Source of the DNA: a virus
Length of the DNA: 58,991 bases
Direction: 5' to 3' (one strand)
Virus record (IMG/VR): IMGVR_UViG_3300008263_000034
Location: 1 to 58,991 of that record
Part shown: positions 14,391 to 22,289 of the stretch, one piece after another
Numbering within the stretch: position 1 is the stretch's first letter
Layout of the letters: the number at the start of each line of letters is the position of its first letter
The notes under the pieces: model-generated
The model's database searches: none
Seen by the model: the letters and a program-made list of their open reading frames with translations, nothing else
Told to the model about the DNA's origin: nothing
Position numbers and translations under genes: made by a program

Positions 14391-14810
14391 ATGCCTACTC
14401 TTGACGATCTCCCAACTCTTGCTAACGCTACACCTACTGGTGATGACTTGATCCCACTCTACGATCTTACGGCCGACGGCTCGTCAAAGGTTCGTAAGGT
14501 TTCGCTGAACCAGATCAATGGTCTTAGTTCATCTGATGTTGCTACCTCTGTTGCTGGAACGATCACAGTGTCCTCACGGCTCACTTTGATTACTTCCGGT
14601 ACCACCAGCACCGTTAACCTCCCGCTCCCTTCGGGCGCACTTCGTGATATCATTATCATGAACGGTGGTTCCGGTTCGGCTACCGCTACATCTGCTACAG
14701 CTAATATCAAAACATCTGCTGCGACGACCGCTGCGACTACTGCGGCGATCTTGACCGCAACTACCGCTCGTCTCTTGAGCGATGGTACGTTCTGGTACCG
14801 CACCCACTAA
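14391..14810 (+). CDS. Probable virion decoration or fibre-like protein
   Basis: A 139-aa protein rich in Thr, Ala and Ser. The N terminus TLDDLPTLANATPTGDDLIPLYDLTADGSSKVRKVSL resembles the attachment segment found at the start of many phage tail-fibre and decoration proteins. The rest is a beta-rich low-complexity TATSATANIKTSAATTAATT stretch ending in SDGTFWYRTH, a common fibre-end motif. The gene lies directly after the capsid gene between two hairpins, so a capsid decoration role is plausible. Confidence 0.55.
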   Translation: MPTLDDLPTLANATPTGDDLIPLYDLTADGSSKVRKVSLNQINGLSSSDVATSVAGTITVSSRLTLITSGTTSTVNLPLPSGALRDIIIMNGGSGSATATSATANIKTSAATTAATTAAILTATTARLLSDGTFWYRTH

Positions 14811-14819
14811 ACCCAACCT

Positions 14820-14850
14820 GCACCCTGTAGCCTAAAAAACTATAGGGTGC
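14820..14850 (+). terminator. Hairpin between virion genes
   Basis: GCACCCTGTAG pairs with CTATAGGGTGC (one G-T type mismatch) around a CCTAAAAAA loop and is followed by a pyrimidine-rich run. The left arm contains the CCTGTAGCC variant of the dispersed repeat. It is a likely terminator or processing hairpin. Confidence 0.5.
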
Positions 14851-14889
14851 TACCCTTTCCTTTAGATATAGTAATTCGAAAACAACGCT

Positions 14890-15141
14890 ATGCCCGCATA
14901 CATCCCAATCCCCAAAGGTCTTCAGGTTCCTGACCAACCTGAGTTTGAAATGCCTGTAACCTTCGAGGTTCGAGACAATATGCTCTACGCCCTTACCGTT
15001 GGCGGCATGCCCATCCCTGAAGAAGGCGAAGAGCCCGAAGAGGAAATGGAGATGGAGATGGAACAAGAAGGCGGTGAAAATACAGACATGGATTTTATGT
15101 CCGCTGTCGAATCGGCTATGAAGAAACCTCAACCTAAATAA
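14890..15141 (+). CDS. Small acidic virion-region protein, paralogue A
   Basis: An 83-aa protein with MPAYIPIPKGLQVP at the start, an EEGEEPEEEMEMEMEQE acidic run and a FMSAVESAMKKPQPK end. The gene at 16059 has the same plan (MKSMIPIPTGLSLP, acidic run, FLVAIERAMKAP), so the two are paralogues flanking the lysis cassette. The conserved IPIP.GL strand and C-terminal helix point to a protein-protein contact. Function unknown. Confidence 0.6.
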   Translation: MPAYIPIPKGLQVPDQPEFEMPVTFEVRDNMLYALTVGGMPIPEEGEEPEEEMEMEMEQEGGENTDMDFMSAVESAMKKPQPK

Positions 15142-15145
15142 CACT

Positions 15146-15298
15146 ATGAAAACTACCCTACTCGGTGTCCTGACTATTGTCGCCACCCTCGCTAACGTCG
15201 GTATGCAAATCCTTCAAGGACAGTCTCCAGACCTAATGGCTGCATTTGCGGCAGTAACGGCTGGTGTTGGCCTCATCAAAGCTCACGACAGCAAATAA
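15146..15298 (+). CDS. Small membrane protein, candidate holin
   Basis: A 50-aa protein (MKTTLLGVLTIVATLANVG) with two hydrophobic stretches (about 3-20 and 28-43), a short loop between them and a charged HDSK end. It lies two genes upstream of the amidase, the usual place for a holin. Its stop overlaps the next start (TAATG). The holin role is inferred from size, topology and position. Confidence 0.6.
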   Translation: MKTTLLGVLTIVATLANVGMQILQGQSPDLMAAFAAVTAGVGLIKAHDSK

Positions 15299-15468
15299 TG
15301 AACATATTCGGTAGGCTACTGGACAGCCCTATGTGCTCAATCGCTCCGTGGCTTGGTGTCATCACCAGTCTACAGGAGCAAATTGAGTATAGCATTAGGG
15401 TTAGTTCCATCACTGTCGGACTAATTATTGGTCTTACCCACCTCTGGCGATTACTTTATAAAGAGTAG
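15298..15468 (+). CDS. Small membrane protein, possible second lysis protein
   Basis: A 56-aa protein coupled by TAATG overlap to the preceding holin candidate. It has one clear hydrophobic helix (about residues 33-48, SSITVGLIIGLTHLW) ending in LLYKE, plus a weaker one near residues 14-25. It lies just upstream of the amidase. It could be an antiholin or spanin-like partner, but there is no lipobox. Confidence 0.5.
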   Translation: MNIFGRLLDSPMCSIAPWLGVITSLQEQIEYSIRVSSITVGLIIGLTHLWRLLYKE

Positions 15469-15507
15469 GTCAACTACAGCTTGACCTACAGCACGTAACC
15501 TAAACAT

Positions 15508-16062
15508 ATGAGTGTCATCGGAATCTGTATCGGTCATAGCAGAAGCGGCGATAAGGGCGCTGTTAACACAGACGGTGTCAGCGAACACACTTTTAACCGT
15601 GAGGTTGGTTACCTTACCGCCGAGCTCTTGAGAGAGAAAGGGCACACAGTACACGTTATCGACGAGTATGACGGCAGCTCCTACTCCGGTGCTGTCCATT
15701 GGGTGTCCGACCACTTGACAAAACTTGGCGCTACCGTAGCCGTGGAGTTACATTTCAACTCTGCTGGTCCGCATGCGGAAGGTCACGAGTGGATACATTG
15801 GCATCGAAGTGATAAGGGGCAGATGCTGGCGAGTTGCTTTAATCAGATATTTAAAGAGGCCTTTCCTGAAGCTAAAATACGCGGCATAAAGCCCGCTTAC
15901 AAGAACGATCGCGGCAGTTTGTTTCTCCGTGTCACACGCTGTCCGGCTATAATCCTCGAACCCTTCTTTGGTTCTAGCGAAAAAGAGACTAAGCTATATA
16001 CTCAAAACAAACCCGCCCTCGCGTCAGCTTACGCTAGGGCCTTAACTAATTACTTGACATGA
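15508..16062 (+). CDS. N-acetylmuramoyl-L-alanine amidase (Amidase_3), endolysin
   Basis: A 184-aa single-domain enzyme that cuts the bond between MurNAc and L-Ala in peptidoglycan at the end of infection. The zinc ligands of the Amidase_3 family are visible: His10 in CIGHS, Glu32 in FNREVGYL and His82 in VELHFN. The catalytic Glu151 lies in ILEPFFGS. There is no signal peptide and no wall-binding domain, so it needs a holin, for which the two small membrane proteins upstream are candidates. The stop overlaps the next gene (ATGA). Confidence 0.92.
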   Translation: MSVIGICIGHSRSGDKGAVNTDGVSEHTFNREVGYLTAELLREKGHTVHVIDEYDGSSYSGAVHWVSDHLTKLGATVAVELHFNSAGPHAEGHEWIHWHRSDKGQMLASCFNQIFKEAFPEAKIRGIKPAYKNDRGSLFLRVTRCPAIILEPFFGSSEKETKLYTQNKPALASAYARALTNYLT

Positions 16063-16337
16063 AATCAATGATACCTATACCAACTGGACTTTCACTACCG
16101 AGCGACGCCGAAACTAAACCCTTTAACCTTACCGGACTTTTTATCCAGCACGGTGATAAACTCATGGCATTGGAGCTAGGTAACAAGACCATATCCTACG
16201 AGGGCGGAGAAGAAAAAGAGGAAGAAGAGGATGATGACTACGACGAAAAACCCTGTGGTTGCCCGAAACGAGACGGTGGCGGTGGCGGCTTCCTTGTCGC
16301 TATTGAGAGGGCTATGAAAGCCCCAAAACGTAGTTGA
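16059..16337 (+). CDS. Small acidic virion-region protein, paralogue B
   Basis: A 92-aa paralogue of the 14890 gene. It shares the IPIP.GL opening, a ISYEGGEEKEEEEDDD acidic run and a FLVAIERAMKAPKRS end. It additionally has a CGCPKRDGGGGG turn that could bind metal. It overlaps the amidase stop. Function unknown. Confidence 0.6.
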   Translation: MKSMIPIPTGLSLPSDAETKPFNLTGLFIQHGDKLMALELGNKTISYEGGEEKEEEEDDDYDEKPCGCPKRDGGGGGFLVAIERAMKAPKRS

Positions 16338-16368
16338 CCCTGAGCCATTAACCATGTAACCTGCGCAC

Positions 16369-16647
16369 ATGAAAAACGATACCGACAAACAATCCTTCGG
16401 CGAAGCTGGAGCCCAATTAGTAGCAGCCAATACCGCGATTCCCGCTGGTCAATATTGCGCCCTCGGCTTTATAGGAGGCGGCGGAGCTATTACTACGTCT
16501 TTCTCTTCAATCGAAGCGCCACTACTCAGCGGAACCCAGACAAGCATCACCTTCCCTGACGGCTACACGTTATACACTCCCCTTGTTATTGAAAGCGGTT
16601 CCTCAGCCCGTATCGCCTGCCCAATCATTCTCTACAAAGCAATCTAA
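16369..16647 (+). CDS. Small hypothetical virion protein
   Basis: A 92-aa beta-rich, Gly/Ala/Ser-rich protein (AIPAGQYCALGFIGGGGAI, PDGYTLYTPLVIESGSSARIACPIILYKAI). It is neutral with no membrane helix. The composition and C-terminal strands resemble short tail-tip or decoration proteins. Not recognised. Confidence 0.55.
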   Translation: MKNDTDKQSFGEAGAQLVAANTAIPAGQYCALGFIGGGGAITTSFSSIEAPLLSGTQTSITFPDGYTLYTPLVIESGSSARIACPIILYKAI

Positions 16648-16790
16648 TGCGTTTAGGTTTAGGAAATATGCTCAGTAAAGTAGGTGCTCTGCTTCCTGCT
16701 GGAGTTTCGGGTTTATTCACCTACTTTCAACCTGATGGTGTAAGTGCTTATAAACGCCCAGACGGAACCTCAATCTACAAACGACCATAA
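16647..16790 (+). CDS. Small hypothetical protein
   Basis: A 47-aa frame starting in a TAATG overlap with the preceding stop (MRLGLGNMLSKVGALLPAG). A weak amphipathic helix leads to a repeated YKRPDGTSIYKRP end. Near-contiguous coupling with both neighbours supports it. No function known. Confidence 0.45.
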   Translation: MRLGLGNMLSKVGALLPAGVSGLFTYFQPDGVSAYKRPDGTSIYKRP

Positions 16791-16794
16791 AATT

Positions 16795-17538
16795 ATGCCA
16801 GACTTAACATTATCAGCTAACATTGACGGATTCCTTGCGGAGACAAGTGCTTTACATATTGCCAACGGGATTGTTGATGGATCAGCAATTTCATCCGTCG
16901 ATACTAACACCAGAAATCTCGCAGATTCAGTCGGCGTTACAACTTTGGATTGGGATAATCGCATACTCAACGATGCCTCTGGGAATCCAATCGCAAAATG
17001 GGGCGAGGATAATTTTACTGGCGTTTTTGGTATTGCTTTTGCTCCAGATGGTATGGGTAATTTTTACCACTTACTTAATGCTGATGGCTTAAAGTTTTTT
17101 GGAGCTGCCCGTTATGGACAAGCAACCATTGATTACAATGGGACAACTGTTATTGATATAGTGAATAGCAACCTTATCAGTTCTGCTGGAAATATCGATT
17201 GGTATAATGGTTACCTTTACAACGGTGGTAATATTACTGTTGATTGGGTTTATGGGTCTTTAGCAGATGCTAACGGAACTACTGTAAATTGGGGAACTCA
17301 CGAACTCATGGATACTGCGGTTGTGGCGATGGATTGGTCAGGTGGATCAGCTACCTTCCCCAGAGGTGCAACATTAACGCCAACAGCAGTCGCATCGCTT
17401 GTCGGTAATGAAGGCACAATCGCCTACGTTAATGACGCTACTACACCAGTCATTGGAGTAGCAGTTACAGGTGGTGGTGCAGCAAAATGCTTGGTCTGCT
17501 ACAACGGAACTTCTTGGATCGTAACTGCTCTTCTATAA
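16795..17538 (+). CDS. Tail fibre-like protein
   Basis: A 247-aa protein starting MPDLTLSANIDGF. The ATG at 16795 is preferred to 16744, which overlaps the preceding gene. The middle has repeated DW....L.DA.G....W units (LDWDNRILNDASGNPIAKW, VDWVYGSLADANGTTVNWG), typical of trimeric beta-prism fibre shafts. The end (TIAYVNDATTPVIGVAVTGGG...VCYNGTSWIV) is a well-known C-terminal fibre motif. It is probably part of the receptor-binding or decoration apparatus. Lower GC than its neighbours suggests recent exchange. Confidence 0.7.
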   Translation: MPDLTLSANIDGFLAETSALHIANGIVDGSAISSVDTNTRNLADSVGVTTLDWDNRILNDASGNPIAKWGEDNFTGVFGIAFAPDGMGNFYHLLNADGLKFFGAARYGQATIDYNGTTVIDIVNSNLISSAGNIDWYNGYLYNGGNITVDWVYGSLADANGTTVNWGTHELMDTAVVAMDWSGGSATFPRGATLTPTAVASLVGNEGTIAYVNDATTPVIGVAVTGGGAAKCLVCYNGTSWIVTALL

Positions 17539-17559
17539 AATTCTAAACTAATTAAATAT

Positions 17560-17805
17560 ATGCTAACGGAAATTACACCCACCGAGTCAGTAATGGCTAA
17601 CCAAGTCGCACAACGTATTGTTACTGAGATCGTCAATCTTTCCAAACGGATCGTTGTCATTCGCACCGAAGGTATCCCTGCCATTGCTGCTTCCGCACGT
17701 CCAGCACGTCCTGCGATGGCTGCCATCAGTGCAGATGCAATCAATGCTGCTCTCGGCAAGGATAACTGCGATCTACTCGACTCGATCAAAGCCTCGATCT
17801 TGTAA
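17560..17805 (+). CDS. Small hypothetical virion-region protein
   Basis: An 81-aa, Ala/Ile-rich helical protein (TPTESVMANQVAQRIVTEIVNLSKRIVVIRTEG). An ARPARPAMAAI linker sits in the middle. There is no hydrophobic run long enough to span a membrane. It lies between fibre-like genes. Function unknown. Confidence 0.55.
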   Translation: MLTEITPTESVMANQVAQRIVTEIVNLSKRIVVIRTEGIPAIAASARPARPAMAAISADAINAALGKDNCDLLDSIKASIL

Positions 17806-17841
17806 AAATTATTTTCATCCTAACCGACTAAAGCTAATCTA

Positions 17842-18204
17842 ATGCTCGCTGCCAATTACGACATCACTCTTGATCGTGCAGCCGAATATACATTCGTGCT
17901 TACGGTTCGGAATCAGGCAGGAACTGCTGTGGACATCGGTAGTGCCGCGTTCTACGCTGACATTCGCGACGTAACTTCTCGTAGAAAAGCTGTGTCGTTC
18001 ACCCCGACGATCTTGGATAGCGGAGTAAATGGTCAGGTATCATTTAACCTTACGGAAGCGAATACACTAACGCTCCAACCTTTTAGCAAATACGTTTACG
18101 ACATCTTTATGCGTCGCAGCGGTGTGACGGATCGACTCATCGAAGGCTCCGTGACTGTGCGTGACAACACAACCAAGGGATCTCCCATAGAACCAACTGC
18201 CTAA
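17842..18204 (+). CDS. Baseplate/fibre-associated beta protein (BppU-like N-terminal fold)
   Basis: A 120-aa beta-sandwich-like protein (DITLDRAAEYTFVLTVRNQAGTAVDIG...FYADIRD). The order of an initial strand, V.DI..A.F.A.IR, a linker, V.F.L....T..L, and then Y.YDI.......RLIEGSV.V matches small phage proteins related to the N-terminal domain of baseplate upper proteins. The next gene codes for a long fibre, so this may be its adaptor. Confidence 0.6.
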   Translation: MLAANYDITLDRAAEYTFVLTVRNQAGTAVDIGSAAFYADIRDVTSRRKAVSFTPTILDSGVNGQVSFNLTEANTLTLQPFSKYVYDIFMRRSGVTDRLIEGSVTVRDNTTKGSPIEPTA

Positions 18205-18208
18205 AACA

Positions 18209-19756
18209 ATGCCATCAGACACATATACCTTAACCATCTCCGACTCTGGGACTAGCACGCCTTCTACGGGTTCTGTTACAAACACCTCCCTCGCAGCTAA
18301 CGCGGCAATCGCGTTTAGTAAGCTGGCAACCTTGACCAGCGGAAATGTTCTTGTAGGCAATAGCTCGAACGTCGCTACGTCAGTTGCCGTTACTGGGGAC
18401 GTCACGGTATCAAATACGGGCGTAACGACTATCGCCAACAACGCTATCACTAGCGCCAAGATCGCCAATGGTGCGGTGGGTAGTTCCCAGCTCGCCTCGG
18501 GATTAACGCTCGGCGGGACGACAAGCGGCACGTTCAGTGGTAACGTGACTGGTAACGTGACTGGTAACGTGACTGGTAACGTGACTGGTAACGTGACTGG
18601 TAATACATCGGGAAGTGCTGCCAGTTTTACTGGAGTACTCGCGGGCAACGTAACTGGCACTCAGGGAGCTACTACCATTGCGAACGACGCCGTTACGTTT
18701 GCGAAGATGCAAAACGTATCCGAATACACGGTTCTTGGGAAACCTTCCGCGGGTTCTGGTGACGTCACAGAGATCGGTTCATCTTCCTTCATGTTGCAGT
18801 CAGGAACGGGATTTCTGAGACAGGCGGACGCCTCTACTGCTAGATCGACTTTGGGTTTAGGCACTCTCGCTACCCAAAACTCCGTAACGGCCACTTCCGG
18901 AGGTACCGGACAGACGTCATACGCCGTCGGGGATATTCTGTATGCGAGCACCACTACAGCTTTGTCAAAACTTTCCAGTGGGGCGGCTAATACTGTGCTC
19001 CGTTCAAACGGAACTACTCCTTCGTATGGACAGGTTGTCCTCACGACGGATGTGTCTGGCATTCTGCCAGTAGCTAACGGTGGTACAGGAGTTACTACCG
19101 GATCTGCGTTAGCGACTTTCCTCACGACCCCGTCGAGTGCGAACCTCAAAACTGCTGTGACGGATGAGACAGGATCAGGTGCGCTTGTATTCGCTACTTC
19201 TCCGACTTTAGTCACACCTATCTTGGGCATACCTACTTCTGGCACGCTCGCAAATTGCACTGGTCTGCCTTTAACCACTGGCGTAACTGGAACTCTACCT
19301 GTAGCTAATGGCGGTACAGGAGTCACCCAATCTGCATACGGTGGGTATTATATTTCGACCTCTGCTGCAACAACAATAGTCACGGCTGGAGATTATGTAA
19401 AAGTTGCTGGAACGACAACGGCTGATACTGTATCTAACTTCACACACTCCGCTAGTAACAGATTGATATATACAGGAACTGCGACACGTAAGTTTGTGCT
19501 AACTGCCGCGCTAAGTTTTCATGGAACTAACTCGAATGATTATAAGTTTGCCTTTTACAAGAATACAACCACAATATTAGTTCCGTCAGTTATCTCAGGA
19601 ACAGGCACAGGTTCTGGTAATTTGGTTCATATATCGTGCCAATGTATTGTTGAGCTAGCTACTAATGATTTTATTGAAGTATTTGTTACGAATGTCGATG
19701 GCACGGGTAGTCCAACCATAGACTTAATGAACGTGACGGCGATACCGCTCATCTAA
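18209..19756 (+). CDS. Tail fibre with GTLPVANGGTGVT repeats and C-terminal jelly-roll-like domain
   Basis: A 515-aa fibre, probably trimeric and receptor-binding. The shaft has NAAIAFSKLATLTSGNVLVG units, a run of GNVT repeats (about 109-130) and two PVANGGTGVT motifs (about 292-301 and 367-376), very common in phage fibres. The last 135 residues (from about 381) form a beta-rich domain with FYKNTTTILVPS and QCIVELATNDFIEVFV, like a TNF/C1q-type jelly roll, and probably bind the host surface. Five 12-base tandem repeats lie inside the shaft, so shaft length can vary by slippage. Confidence 0.85.
   Translation: MPSDTYTLTISDSGTSTPSTGSVTNTSLAANAAIAFSKLATLTSGNVLVGNSSNVATSVAVTGDVTVSNTGVTTIANNAITSAKIANGAVGSSQLASGLTLGGTTSGTFSGNVTGNVTGNVTGNVTGNVTGNTSGSAASFTGVLAGNVTGTQGATTIANDAVTFAKMQNVSEYTVLGKPSAGSGDVTEIGSSSFMLQSGTGFLRQADASTARSTLGLGTLATQNSVTATSGGTGQTSYAVGDILYASTTTALSKLSSGAANTVLRSNGTTPSYGQVVLTTDVSGILPVANGGTGVTTGSALATFLTTPSSANLKTAVTDETGSGALVFATSPTLVTPILGIPTSGTLANCTGLPLTTGVTGTLPVANGGTGVTQSAYGGYYISTSAATTIVTAGDYVKVAGTTTADTVSNFTHSASNRLIYTGTATRKFVLTAALSFHGTNSNDYKFAFYKNTTTILVPSVISGTGTGSGNLVHISCQCIVELATNDFIEVFVTNVDGTGSPTIDLMNVTAIPLI
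18539..18600 (+). repeat. Five 12-base tandem repeats in the fibre gene
   Basis: GGTAACGTGACT occurs five times in perfect tandem and codes for four-residue GNVT units. Repeat units of 12 bases keep the frame, so expansion or contraction would lengthen or shorten the fibre shaft. Confidence 0.9.
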
Positions 19757-19761
19757 AAATT

Positions 19762-21681
19762 ATGCCTGTATCACAACTACCACAAGCACCATTTAGACAG
19801 GATCGGAGAGTATTCCCGACTCCTCTGATTGGTGATGTTCTATTCAGCGAAGTCCGTGACTGCAACCGCATCCTGATTCCTGAATACGGAACCTCGCACC
19901 CTGACGCAGCCAAGTGGCCGGATCACAAGCTCGTCTACGTTAAGCCAGTAGACATCGAGCGCGACGGGATCTTTGAGTTCTTCTACGCGGCAGATCGCGA
20001 GAACCAAGACCTCTACAACTTTTCTTCAGGATACAGGAACATCGTTGGGAATGTAGGTGGGCGGGAGTTTCGGGTCGTTCAACGTACGTATGTTACGTTG
20101 CGCGAACATTTCCAGCCTCTGGATATCTCGTTCGGGACGCCGATGCCTAACATACCGGAAGGTAAGTTCGACGGGGTTGAATATGTATTCTTCGACAGGC
20201 AGCAGCAAGCGATACAGGAAGAAACTCTCAATTCCCTCTACGTCGCAGAGGTCCACACCTACATCGAGACGGCTTTTCTGGAACTCAAGATCTCTTTCTC
20301 GACCACAAAAAGCGATGTAATACCAGAAAAATTTCAAGTTTTAATTCCTCAAACAACTACCGAGCAGATCGTTGAAGGCCTCGCCGAGCAGCCAGTTCTA
20401 ACCGACACACAGCTGTCTGTCAAAGAGACACAGATCAATCCAGATATCAAGGTCGTAGATATCGTATCGAGAGAAAAGCCGGAAGACGATATCTCTCTAA
20501 TCGGAAAACGTGCGTATGTAGAAGGCGGACCCCCAGCAAATGTAATTGAAACGTACTCTAAAGATGAAATTGATGTTGATACTAGCGTCTTTGTAGTTCA
20601 GTCTACCGTCACTCCATTAGGCGACGGCGGTTTTATAAAAGAGACAGTCGAGGTCGAATCGTGGCCCGTACTTACGGGTTCTGAATTCGACCCCGTGTTG
20701 AATACACAGGTGGTAAACACGCAGCAGATGGTCGAACCGCCGACAGATTTCACCGAGCCCAACACCTCGTTCAGACCGATAAATGAGGACCGAACGTTAA
20801 AGATTGTTGAGGAGGTTCCAGTAGATGCTCTTGAAGAATATCACATTTCAGTTCCAACAAGAATTGACCTACGGATGCCAGCAGTCCTTAAATCTATTAG
20901 CGTGTTGTGGATTGTTGATGAAAGCGGATCTGACGGAGAGTCAGTCGGTTCTGCAACGGAGCCTGATAAAGTGGACGAGTATTCAGCGAAAGGCTATTCA
21001 ATAACTGCCAGCGCTGGAATGGAAGGGAGAGCAGAGTACTCAGCCCAACCCACAGTGAGTATTGATACCGAGGCCGTTTTTGGGAGTGATATTTCAGCCA
21101 CAGTGCATTTTTTCTATTTAGATTCAAGGGGACTACCGGTAAGTGAAGGCTCCCTGCTATCAAGAATAAACGCTCTGACTGGAGACCAAATTAGTAGCTG
21201 GCCTCGATTCAAACCAAAGTCCCACACTATTGTTGCGAACGGTGCGACGGTAACGAGTAGTTCGACAGCGAAACTATCTTCAACGATATTAAGAACTTTC
21301 GAGGACGATGAAATCTCCTCTGAATCTTCATCCGAAGGAGGATCATTTGCGATTGACCGTTCTGTTGACGTAATCAACGTGGCTCCAACGATACATGGGA
21401 CCATTACAGTAATTAACGCCGATCAAATTACATCCATATTCACAGCATCGCAAGCTAGGGCACGACTCGAAGGCGACGCGTTTGAAGAAATCGATCCCGT
21501 CATCATAACTAAAGGCGCTTCCGCACCTGTCGGTGTGACACCACTATCTTTCCCTGCGACGAACCCCCCAGACATACCCAGATCAGGGTTCTACTTAGTG
21601 GGGTCATCTGCTGAACCATTTAAGTGGGGCTGGCTAAAATGCTCCGCGACAATTATTGACGCAAGTCAATTTGCCTCTTAA
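19762..21681 (+). CDS. Large tail/virion structural protein
   Basis: A 639-aa, beta-rich protein without a recognisable catalytic motif. The N-terminal 150 residues contain repeated aromatic strands (RDGIFEFFYAADRENQDLYNFSSGYRN, FDGVEYVFFDRQQ). The middle has ESWPVLTGSEFDPVLNTQ, a segment seen in uncharacterised phage tail proteins. The C-terminal half is Ser-rich. It lies between the fibre and two further structural genes, so it probably belongs to the short tail or its side appendages. Confidence 0.6.
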   Translation: MPVSQLPQAPFRQDRRVFPTPLIGDVLFSEVRDCNRILIPEYGTSHPDAAKWPDHKLVYVKPVDIERDGIFEFFYAADRENQDLYNFSSGYRNIVGNVGGREFRVVQRTYVTLREHFQPLDISFGTPMPNIPEGKFDGVEYVFFDRQQQAIQEETLNSLYVAEVHTYIETAFLELKISFSTTKSDVIPEKFQVLIPQTTTEQIVEGLAEQPVLTDTQLSVKETQINPDIKVVDIVSREKPEDDISLIGKRAYVEGGPPANVIETYSKDEIDVDTSVFVVQSTVTPLGDGGFIKETVEVESWPVLTGSEFDPVLNTQVVNTQQMVEPPTDFTEPNTSFRPINEDRTLKIVEEVPVDALEEYHISVPTRIDLRMPAVLKSISVLWIVDESGSDGESVGSATEPDKVDEYSAKGYSITASAGMEGRAEYSAQPTVSIDTEAVFGSDISATVHFFYLDSRGLPVSEGSLLSRINALTGDQISSWPRFKPKSHTIVANGATVTSSSTAKLSSTILRTFEDDEISSESSSEGGSFAIDRSVDVINVAPTIHGTITVINADQITSIFTASQARARLEGDAFEEIDPVIITKGASAPVGVTPLSFPATNPPDIPRSGFYLVGSSAEPFKWGWLKCSATIIDASQFAS

Positions 21682-21689
21682 TATTTACT

Positions 21690-22289
21690 ATGGCTGAAAA
21701 TGTAAACATGGATTCCTTTATACGGGATACTCTTAGCTCGTTACGAAGACCCCGAGACGTAGACTTCTACGCGGATCAGCCGTCACTTATCTCGACGTCC
21801 ACAAAGAAATTTACCACAACTAGCATTGTTGGTACACCTCTTGATGTAGGCACCCAAGGTTATGTGTTGCCTCCACCAGCACAGGAGCATCAGTGGCAAG
21901 CCACAACTGCGACAGCTACGACGTTGAACGTGATAGGTGGTGTTTTCCGTAGTCAAGGAGATTTCAATCAAACGGATGTGCTTGGTGTTGTGTTGGTAGT
22001 GGGGGCTAGTGGGTATGTAATCCTTACCGTTATTCGCGATGAAGGTTCCCGCGAAGTAGTTGGTGTGCCCGTCATCTCCTATGTTGAAGGAGACCCGCCC
22101 GCATCAGATTACTACAATCAAATTATCCCGCTTGCCAAGGTCACTTTTGAAGAGGGAGCAATAACCAATATACTTCAATTAAAATTTGAAGAGTTGCACG
22201 TATTCGAGGATCTGGCAGTGGTCAACGGGGAGTTCAGGCTTGTCGATTTGCTAATGGCTGGACGCAACATTTACGAGCTACCACCATGA
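21690..22289 (+). CDS. Probable tail protein
   Basis: A 199-aa protein. The N terminus has a helix (MDSFIRDTLSSLRRP). The rest is beta-rich, with PPPAQEHQWQATTATATTLNVIGGVFR and an AGRNIYELPP end. It overlaps the following gene by ATGA. It has no catalytic or membrane signature. The position implies a structural role. Confidence 0.55.
   Translation: MAENVNMDSFIRDTLSSLRRPRDVDFYADQPSLISTSTKKFTTTSIVGTPLDVGTQGYVLPPPAQEHQWQATTATATTLNVIGGVFRSQGDFNQTDVLGVVLVVGASGYVILTVIRDEGSREVVGVPVISYVEGDPPASDYYNQIIPLAKVTFEEGAITNILQLKFEELHVFEDLAVVNGEFRLVDLLMAGRNIYELPP

Noticed and set aside
18067-19326. Leftward ORFs (197 and 221 aa) opposite the fibre gene
   Set aside because: Repetitive Val/Thr/Pro sequence is the antisense of GNVT and TGTLPV repeats. 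No start context and no coding signs.
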